From NCBI GenBank assembly GCA_035235625.1, contig CP141148.1:29761057-29825056 (forward strand): DNA of 64,000 bases, written 5' to 3'. Under the pieces are notes generated by a model. That model ran no database searches and had not been told where the DNA came from. It saw only the letters and a program-made list of their open reading frames with translations. A program made the position numbers and the translations under genes. Of the stretch, positions 55,972 through 64,000 are shown piece by piece (the stretch's first letter is position 1; each line of letters begins with the position of its first letter). Source of the DNA: Saururus chinensis. Taxonomy: Eukaryota > Streptophyta > Magnoliopsida > Piperales > Saururaceae.

Positions 55972-58128
55972 TGTGACACCCCATGTTCTGATCATGCATA
56001 AACCGATGGGTTAAGGGTAATTATGCAAATTTTAAATAAGTTTTAGGTGGTTTCAAAGGATGAAATTCTTGTGTTTAGATAGAGTTTGAAGTAACGAGCA
56101 TAATGAACCGAAGAACACGCAAAATAGAGGTCAGGAATGAAAGTCACGACCTTAAGAAATGTGCCACATGGATGGGACCCACATTAAAAAAGTAAGATAA
56201 CCTACCCATGGAGGATCTATTTTCAAAGGGCTCTTCAATACGAGTCCATCGGTACTAAGAACGCACGATTCCAACTTCGGGATAAGAAGTTATTGCGTTT
56301 TAAAGTTGGAATTGTATTTGATTGAAATAATAATAAAATATTAAAGAAAAGACGGAATAGGTGATATCAGCCGAGTCGGAGCGAGTTGTCCGAGCCACAC
56401 TGCGTGGAGGAATTGCGGCCGTCTACGCATCCAATCCCGCGGTTTAGTGCGCAATGCGCAATGCTCGCGGCGCGAACTGCCTCCTACGCACGATCCAATC
56501 AGAACATGCCACATGGAACAGACATATGCGAGTGTATATTCTTTTCCTTCGTACGCTCACACAAAATCTCCTATAAATACTCATTTCTGTTCACTCTTCT
56601 GGAGGAGTTTTCGGAGTAGTTCTAAGTTGGTTTTCTTCCGTTTAAAATTCATTCTTAACTAATTCGAGGGTGTTTTACACAATGGGAGTGCTTATTCCTC
56701 ATGTTAGCAACTCTACAAGGGAGAAACACCCCAGGCAAGAGGAGACTTTGTCCATCACCTTCGAGCGCGTAGAGAGAAAAGTGTCTCCGGGTAAGGGGAG
56801 GTTATGTTTGTCGCTTACGGGCACAGGAAGGGTAAAGTGTCTCTGGGTAAGGGTAAGTTATGTTTGTTGCCTACGGGCATGTGAAGGGTAAAGTGTCTCT
56901 GGGTAAGAGGAGGTTTTGTACGTCGCTTACGGGCACGGGAAGGGTAAAGCGTCTCCGATTAAGGGGAGGTTCCGTCCATTGCATACGGGCATGTGAAGGG
57001 TAAAGTGTCTCCAGATAAGGGTAGGTTCTGTCTATTGCCTATGGGCATGTGAAGGGCAAAGTGTCTCCGGGTAAGGGGAGGTTCTGTCCTTTCCCTATGG
57101 GCACGTCAATGGTAAAGTATCTCTAGGTAAGGGGAGGTTCTGCCCGTCACCTACGGGTGCGTGAAGGGTGAAGTGTCCTGGATCAAGGGGAGGTTCTATT
57201 CTTAGCCTATGGGCACAGAAAGAGAAAAATATTCCAGAGTTAGAAGAGGTTCTGCCCGCCATCCTCAGACCTAAAAGGGAGGATGCCCTAAGGAACGAGC
57301 AACTCTGAATGTCGCCACTTCTAGAACTGCAGGGGAGTACGCTTTTCTAATCTTCTAATTTAATATGATTTATATGTATGCATATCTTAATTAGTAATAT
57401 ACTAATTAAGATGTATAATTTGCTATGATTTGATATATGCTGATATGTTCCAATTCAATCTACTTTGATATATTCTATTGTGATCCGAATTACTCTGAAA
57501 TGCTTTATTGTGATCCGATATACTTCGATCTGATCTAATATGATCAGATGAAATCTGATATGATCTAATGGGATCTGACGTGATCCAACATGCTCTGTAG
57601 TGTATTCTGCTCTACTCTATGATAGAGTGGAATGTGTGATTTTATTAGTATTCTGTTTACTTATGTTAGATGTGTGTTTCACTGATTTATTGGCTTCCAC
57701 TACTCCGATGATTTATGAGATTTTCGTCTGACTCCAAATGAATTATTCAAATATAAAGTATACATATTTTATCGTATATAATTTTGTCATGTTTGATGCA
57801 TGTATTTGTCGTTAGGCAGAACTACGTTCGAATATGATCGTATTAGAATAACGTAAGAGATGGTATCCAATGCATACGCAGGCAACTAATGGTACATTAA
57901 TGTTGGCTCGATCCAAATTAGTTATAAAATTAGGTTTGTTTTGATCTACACACAACAGAACGTTAAGACTCCGTAGTGTGTGGAAGAACGTTATGACTCT
58001 CGCACTCAAAGTCTACCACTCCTAGTTGGTATTGTTTTAAATTTTTGCTACTTAATTTAATAAACTCCTATTTCTATTTTCTAACTAACCCCCGATCCTA
58101 GTCGGGTTTTTCGGGTCGAGGCGTTACA
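55972..58128 (+). repeat. 5' LTR of LARD-like element
   Basis: 2,157 bp from TGTGACACCCC to GAGGCGTTACA. TATA box TATAAATA at 56572-56579, 56-bp minisatellite from 56781, then a TGATCTGATATGATC-rich stretch (57440-57600) and the GGCAGAACTACGT block near 57818. Confidence 0.88.
56781..57235 (+). repeat. 56-bp minisatellite in the 5' LTR
   Basis: GTGTCTCC or a variant starts units at 56781, 56837, 56893, 56949, 57005, 57061, 57117 and 57173, exactly 56 bp apart. Each unit reads GTGTCTCCGGGTAAGGGGAG, a TTCTGTC part and CCTACGGGCACGTGAAGGG. Lies downstream of the TATA box, so it would be transcribed. Confidence 0.93.
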
Positions 58129-61035
58129 ATTGGTATCGAAGATTTGCTCTGTCTTCGAGAGAAAATTATTTTAAAATATATTTTGATTTGTTTTAAATTC
58201 TAATTTTTAAATTGGAATTTCTCTTTTACTAGTGTGTTATCAGATTTAATATAAAGTTTGATTGTGATTTTTGCCGTTTCACACATGTGTCATTGGCTTT
58301 AAGACGAACTCCTATTTTGAACATGTCATTATGCATTTATGATCTTAGAATTAATATAAACTCCAATTATGTTTTTTCCGTTCTACTTGTGTGTCATCGG
58401 ATTTAATAAGAATTCCGATTTTGAATGTCTGTTCTGCATATGTGATATCGAAATTAAGGAAAATTCCAATTATGAATCTTTAATTCTTTTGAGGATTCCG
58501 ATTTTTGAACTTCTGCGTGTGTTGTATCAGATTCAAGATAAATTCTGATTATGAGTTTTCTGTTCTCCGAGTGTTGCATTTCATTTAATACGATCTTCGA
58601 TTTTACAATTTTCGATTTTGAATCATAAAAAAATTTAAAGTTATTTCTTGCATGCTTTGCAAGTAACTGATGCTAACATCGATTTTATGAATTTTGATTT
58701 CATGTCATAAATTATTTAAATTCCCATCTAAATTTGTTACATAAAGTTTTGATGCGACAATCCATTTTATAAATTTTTAAATTTGAATCTAAAAATTTTA
58801 CTACGAATAAATTGTATCGGGTTTTGATTCGTAATTTTGTTTTACAAGTGTGACATTAGAATTGCTCTTAACTTTAATAGTTATACATTCTGATCTATTT
58901 AATTATAAGTAATTTGGAATATCCCTCCTACTTCTGTTATATTGGATTGATATTATGAATTTTGTATTTGAACGATTACTATTTATAATTACGGTTTCGA
59001 ATATCGGTTAGATACGAATTTTGATGTTTGATAGGAATTAATTTGGAATTTTATTTCAACTGTGATATTTGATTTTGAATTTCAAGTTTGAACTTTATGT
59101 TCGGTCTATATGACATCAAGGTTAATACGAACTATGATGTTATGAATTCTAAATTTTAATCAAGACTAACTTGACCTTTCTGTTCTAGATCAGTTTGTAT
59201 TGAATTTGATTTAAAATTTTGTTTTGCACATGTTGCATTAGATTCCCGATGGACTCTAATTTTGTGAATTTCCATTTGTAATGATTTGAAATTTCATTTC
59301 GTCTGTGTAGTGTCGGTCCTTATCCGAATCTTGAGTTTTTCGAATTCCGATTTTGAATCAATCGAAAATATTTGTTTTAAATCTCTTACATAAGTATTTC
59401 AGCAACTTCAATTTAAAATAGTATATCCAAATTATTTTAATGGTAGAATTACCTAGGAGGAACCACTAAGCACCCCGTGGTATGGGACACGAGGCATTGT
59501 TGGATGTCTCTATGATTAATTCTACCATAGTACTGAAATAAAATTCGATTTCAAATTGCCTATTTCAGAAAATGTATTTAAATAAGTAACTGAGTTGTTT
59601 TCAAATATGGTGGAACCACTTAAGAGCAACCACTACACACCACGGGATGGGATGTGAGGTGTTAGTGGAAAGCTCTCGGGTTTGTTTGGCCTGTATATTG
59701 TCACGAAAAATTACATTTCAAATTATTTGTTTCAAAAAAATTCATTTGCTTATAAGCTAAATATATTTCGAAAAGTTGTAGAATTTCAAAGGAGCAACCA
59801 CTACACACCATGGTATGGGACTTGAGGTGTTTGTGGATAGCTCTACAATAAATTCTGTGGATATTTTGACACAAGATTTACTTTTGAAGTATCTTCATTT
59901 GAAAGTCGTTTTAGAAAAACAGTGGACCTACCTAGAAGGAACAACTAAACACTCGTGGTATGGAACATGAGGTAAAGCTCCTTACTTACTGAGCTTCTCA
60001 ATGCCCCATGAGTATCGAGGGGAACACCATTAGGTGTCACGGTTTTGGTTTTCTCGTCACTCGGACGAACTGATGATTTGTGCATATGTTTTTGCATCAA
60101 ATTATTTTGACATGATTCTTTTTCTACCAAATGTTTTCCTGAAAAAGATCATAATCGTTTTCATATATTTTGCTTAGCATTATTTTAGATTTTAACTCAA
60201 CCTAAAGCGTAGGGGGTTTAAAATTCTAAATTTATATTTATTATCCATGTTTTTATGAAAAATATCATATCTTCGAAATGATTTACATACGTTGCATTAT
60301 ATTTTGCATCTGTGCACTTTCTGGATAGTTCTGGGGTAAAACCTGGGATTATCAAAGCACTCTTTATCTAGATAACCACCAAGAAAAATAATTTGTGCTG
60401 ACATGCACATATTGGTGTGGGGCATCATGGGAAAGCTCCTCACTATTTGAGCCTCTCGCTACCCCATGAATGTCGGGGGGTACATTGTTCGGTATCACGG
60501 CTCTGATATGTTTGCTCTGTTTTGATTCAAAGATTTATTATTATTCGATTATCCGATCATAAATTATGTGATTTATTGGATGATTTAATTCTGGATATTT
60601 TTGAATTGATCTGTCTGCTCTACTTTGATTTGATTTACTCTGATTCTATCAAATGGTTTTGTCTGATCTTAAAATCGGATTCTATATGATATGAATTATC
60701 CGAATATAAATTAGTTGAATTTTCTTTAAAGGATTTTATCTAATCATAAATTATCGAATTATGTTTACAAGCAGTTTACTCTGATTATAATTTATTGGAT
60801 TTTGTTTGGTGATATCTGAATTTAGACTATCGGATTACGTGTTTTATCCAATAAGTTATCGGATAATGTTATCCGATTATAACTTAGTGGATGGTGCTTC
60901 TGAATGTTGTATCCGATTAATCGGATTTAAGTTTGTTATCCGACTAACGGTAGGATTTTCTTCTCATTTTGTCGAGCTTTGAAATGTATTTTTTAGGCGA
61001 ATTACGATGATGCAATTCGTTCAAGGGGGGAAGAA
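58129..61035 (+). other. Non-coding internal region of LARD-like element, built of repeats
   Basis: 58190-59370: degenerate units of roughly 75-110 bp with TGTTCTAC-x-TGTGT-x-ATCGGATTTAAT and AATTCCGATTTTGAA. 59445-60000: four units of GGAACCACTA ... CACC-x-TGGTATGGGACATGAGGTG ... GGAAAGCTC. 59975-60045 and 60430-60510: paired AAAGCTCCTTACT ... CTTCTCAATGCCCCATGA segments. 60540-60960: repeated TTATCCGAT and ATCGGAT. No coding. Confidence 0.78.
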
Positions 61036-61247
61036 TGTGACACCCCATGTTCCGATCACTCCTAAACTGATGGGTAAATAAGTTTTAGGGGGTTTCAAAG
61101 GATGGAATTCCCGTATTTAGTTAGAGCTTGAAGTAACAAGCATAATGAACCTAAGAACACGCAAAACGGAGGTTGTGAATGAAAGTTACAACATTGGGAA
61201 ATGTGCCACATAGGCGGGACCCACTTTGAAAAAGTGAGATAACCTAC

Positions 61248-62112
61248 CGTTTAGCCCCTTAACTTGACGGATGCTGAAAGGGGGCAGCTACCCCCTTACT
61301 TGGTAGCGGACAACCAAGTTTGCTAGGTGACGGACAGCCTAGGCAGCCCCTTGGGCACGGACGGATGCTGGGACAACGCGGGAGGTGTTTTGGACAAGCT
61401 ACTCACCTTGCGGATTAGGCTGGGTAGGAGTCCTTACGCGGGCAGGACTCTGGAAGCGAAGCTGGGTGCTACTTGGACCTAGGGGAGGACTCCTAAGGCG
61501 GATGGGATTCACCTAGGTTGGTTCACTGCACTCTTAGTTTGAGTAGGAGTCCGGGCAGCAGGTTCCTAGGATGGATAGGATTCACACAGGCAAATTGGCT
61601 AAGTGGCTGGTTTCCTTGGATGGGTTGACTCTTGGAGGCAGCATGGTGATGGACTTATAGTGGAGGACAGACTCTTGCATGTTTCCTAATCTATGCTAGG
61701 GGTGGAATGCTTATGGGCTGAGAGTTGGTCAAGGTGAGGACTCTTGTGTTGGGTGGGTTTTGTACTTCTAGTGGCACTAGGATAGCCAGCTTCAGGCTGA
61801 GTCTTTATAAAGGGAAGAGCAGGGCGGCCATGGCTAATGAAGAACTGAATTTGTTCCTGCACAGCGAACCAGGGAGTTGAGAGGAGAGTTCTCAGCCTGG
61901 TGGATCAGCCTTTGCCCTCTCCCTACTTTGTATTTCAGCGGACAAAAATATAGCTTGGGTGGAGACCCTTGCACTAGGTCGGACTGTGTTGCTGTTTTGC
62001 TTGTGTTTCCCTTGTGCCTACAAGTGGGAAGGGAAGAGAGCGGCTGCTAGTTGTGTGGCGCAGCCAGGCTATCACATGTGCTAACGTTAGGCAAAGCTTC
62101 ATTCCCGTGACA
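61248..62112 (+). mobile_element. Solo LTR of a third family, 865 bp, nested
   Basis: Starts CGTTTAGCCCC (TG to CG at the terminus) and ends CCCGTGACA. Target duplication CCTAC at 61243-61247 and 62113-62117. Carries a TTTATAAAGGG promoter-like box near 61805. GC-rich and low in AT tracts compared with the host LTR. The start of a sister copy is at 63834. Confidence 0.85.
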
Positions 62113-62731
62113 CCTACCTATGCAGGGTATAATTTCTAAGGGCTCGTCAATACGAGTCCATCGGTACCAAGGACGCAATATTCCGACTTTAGAATAAGAA
62201 GTTATCGCATTTTAAAGTTGGAATTGTATTTGATTAAAATAAAAATAAAATATTGAAGAAAAGACGGAATAGCTGACTCAGTCGAGTCAGAGCCGAGCCG
62301 CACCACGATGAGGAATTGCAGCCGTCTGAGCAGTTCAGCGTTGAACGTGCTCGGTGGAAGAGGCTCACCGCGGAGCGTGGCTCTGTCACGTGCAACGCAC
62401 GTGGGTGCATACACGTGCATGGTGCGAACCACCTCTCACGCGCTATCCAATCAGAACGTGCCACGTGGTGCATGCATTTGCGAGCGTATATCCTTTCCTT
62501 TGTACGCTTACACGAAATCTCCTGTAAATACTTATTTCCGTTCATTCTTCCAGAGGAGTTTTTGGAGTCGTTCTTAGTTCGTTTTCTTCCGTTCAAAATG
62601 CTTTCTTAGCTAACTCGAGGGTGTTCTACACAATAGAAGCATTTATTCCTCATGTTAGGGACTCTATATGGGAGAAATGCCCCAGGCAAGAGGAGACTAT
62701 GTTCGTCGCCTTCTAGCACGTAGAGGGAAAA

Positions 62732-63170
62732 GTGTCTCCGGGTAAGGGGAGGTTATGTCTATCGCCTATGGGCACGGGAAGGGTAAAATGTCTCCAGGTA
62801 AGGGGAGGTTCTGTCTGTTGCCTACGGGCATAGGAAGGGAAAGTTTCTCCAAGTAAGGGGAGGTTCTGTCCGTTGCCTACGGGCATGTGAAGGGTAAAGT
62901 GTCTCCGGGTAAGGGTAGGTTCTATCCGTTGCCTACGGGCACGTGAAGGGTAAAGTGTCTCTAGGTAAGGGTAGGTTCTGTCTGTTTCCTACGGGTGCGT
63001 GAAGGGTAAAGTATCTCCGGGTAAGGGGAGGTTATGTCCTTTGCCTACGGGCAAATGAATGGTAAAGTATCTCTGGGTACAGGGTGGTTCTGTCCATTGC
63101 CTACGGGCGAGTGAAGGGTGAAGTGTCCTAGATTAAAGGGAGGTTATGTCTATAGCCTATGGGCAAAGAA
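62732..63170 (+). repeat. 56-bp minisatellite in the 3' LTR
   Basis: Same unit as at 56781; about eight units starting at 62732, 62788, 62843 and onward, mostly 55-56 bp apart. The unit order differs slightly in substitutions from the 5' LTR. Confidence 0.9.
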
Positions 63171-63833
63171 AGAGAAAAGTATTTCGGAGTTAGAGGGGGT
63201 TTTGCCCGCCATCACAGGACTTAAAAGGGAGGACGCCCTAAGGAACGAGCAAATCTGAACGTCGCCACTTCTGGAACTGTAGGGGAGTATGCTTTTCTGA
63301 TCTTCTAATTTAATATGAATTATATGTATGCATATATTAATTAGTAATATAATAATTAAGATATATACTTTGCTATGATGTGATATATGCTGATATGTTC
63401 CTATTCGATCTACTTTGATATATTCTATTGTGATCCAAATGACTCTTAAATGCTCTATTGTGATCTGATATACTCCGATATGATCTAAAATGATCAGTAT
63501 GATCAGATGAAATCTGATATGATCTGATGGGATCTGATGTGATCCAACATGCTCGTAGTGTGTTTTGCTCTACTCTATGATAGAGTAGAATGTGTGATTT
63601 TATTAGTATTCTGTTTACTTATGTGAGATGCGTGTTTCACTGATTTATTAGCTTCTGCTACTCCGATGATTTATGAGATTTTCATGTCTCTGAATGAATT
63701 ATTCAGATATAAAGTATACATATTTTATTGTATATGATTTTGTGATGTTTGATGCATGTATTAGCCATTAGGCAGAACTATGTTTGGATCCAATCGAAAT
63801 GGAATAATGTCAGAGATGGTATTTGTTAGCCCC

Positions 63834-64000
63834 TCCAGTTTTTGTTTAGACAAGGGGGCGGCTACCCCCTATACTTGGCAGCGGACAACCAAGTTAGCTT
63901 CGGCGACGGACAGCCTCAGCAGCCGCTTGGGCACGAATGGATGCTTGGAGCAGCGTGGGAGCGGTTCCAGATGCGCACTCGCGTTGCAGAGCAGGCTGAG
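63834..64000 (+). mobile_element. Start of a second LTR of the third family, cut by window end
   Basis: TGTTAGCCCCTCC, then GGGGGCGGCTACCCCC and TTGGCAGCGGACAACCAAG match the start of 61248-62112. It interrupts the 3' LTR at the position matching about 57864 of the 5' LTR. Full or solo state unknown. Confidence 0.8.

Larger units (their letters stand above)
55972..64000 (+). mobile_element. Non-autonomous gypsy-like LTR element (LARD-like), 3' end outside window
   Basis: 5' LTR 55972-58128, internal region 58129-61035, 3' LTR from 61036 to beyond the window. A primer-binding-like ATTGGTATCGAAG follows the 5' LTR and a polypurine tract CAAGGGGGGAAGAA precedes the 3' LTR. The 2.9-kb internal region has no frame above about 60 codons with any similarity to gag or pol. 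Elements with long LTRs and non-coding interiors are known in plants as LARDs and depend on proteins from a partner. It truncates an NLR remnant. The LTRs are relatives of the solo LTR at 22685-24950. Confidence 0.85.
61036..64000 (+). repeat. 3' LTR of LARD-like element, twice interrupted, incomplete
   Basis: Starts TGTGACACCCC. Its TATA box has decayed to TGTAAATA (about 62524). Interrupted by a solo LTR at 61248-62112 and again at 63834 by the start of another copy of the same family. The minisatellite is at 62732-63170. Confidence 0.88.

Noticed and set aside
56386..56891. Frames around the LTR promoter
   Set aside because: LTR sequence with the 56-bp repeat; the related frame in the 3' LTR (62308-62609) differs in sequence and length.
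56781..57235. CRISPR-like regular repeat
   Set aside because: The units are contiguous with no unique spacers, occur inside LTRs, and the genome is plant.
1..64000. tRNA or rRNA genes
   Set aside because: No cloverleaf with A and B boxes and no rRNA core sequence was noticed on reading; primer-binding sites are the only tRNA-related matches. A tRNAscan run would settle it.

Overview
The window is plant nuclear DNA, almost certainly from a repeat-rich angiosperm, possibly woody. Evidence: intron-containing ankyrin-PGG genes, Rx-type NLR resistance-gene pieces, a fragment resembling the angiosperm chloroplast NDH factor CRR7, a pirin-like exon, and layers of Ty1-copia and Ty3-gypsy-like LTR retrotransposons with 5-bp target duplications. 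Species cannot be told from sequence alone. I found no intact host protein-coding gene, no tRNA, rRNA or CRISPR array, and no convincing new multi-gene system. The value lies in the structural history.

Layout: (1) 1-5612: a gypsy-like LTR (to 3394) sits inside the 5' LTR of an internally deleted copia element (3395-5612), which itself lies in intron 1 of an ankyrin gene. (2) 5613-15028, left duplication block: ankyrin-PGG exons 2 and 3 (+), a LINE remnant split by a TTA-flanked TIR element, a pirin-like exon 1 (-), and an Ale-like copia remnant (-). (3) 15100-16164: N-terminal NLR coiled-coil fragment (-) and a CRR7-like last exon (+). (4) 17130-34385: a GC-patchy tandem array cut in two by a 9.5-kb composite LTR element (20815-30310, target duplication CATTG), which holds a 2.27-kb solo LTR. 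(5) 35480-52500, right duplication block: the same gene order in direct orientation, with ankyrin exon 1 preserved, interrupted by a 6.8-kb copia element (42235-49078). (6) 53515-55970: NLR C-terminal leucine-rich repeat remnants (-). (7) 55972-64000: a non-autonomous gypsy-like element with 2.16-kb LTRs carrying a 56-bp minisatellite and a non-coding internal region made of degenerate repeats; its 3' LTR is invaded twice by a third LTR family.

The two blocks act as each other's control. Empty sites in one block prove insertions in the other: the copia at 5613 against 36645, and the copia at 42235-49078 against about 12437. All host-like genes seen are broken: frameshifts and stops in both ankyrin copies, frameshifts in both pirin copies, NLR head and tail separated by about 40 kb, and one frameshift in CRR7. 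The strongest oddity is the composite element at 20815-30310: both outer ends are U3 starts of the same LTR family in opposite orientation, yet a matching 5-bp duplication flanks the whole.
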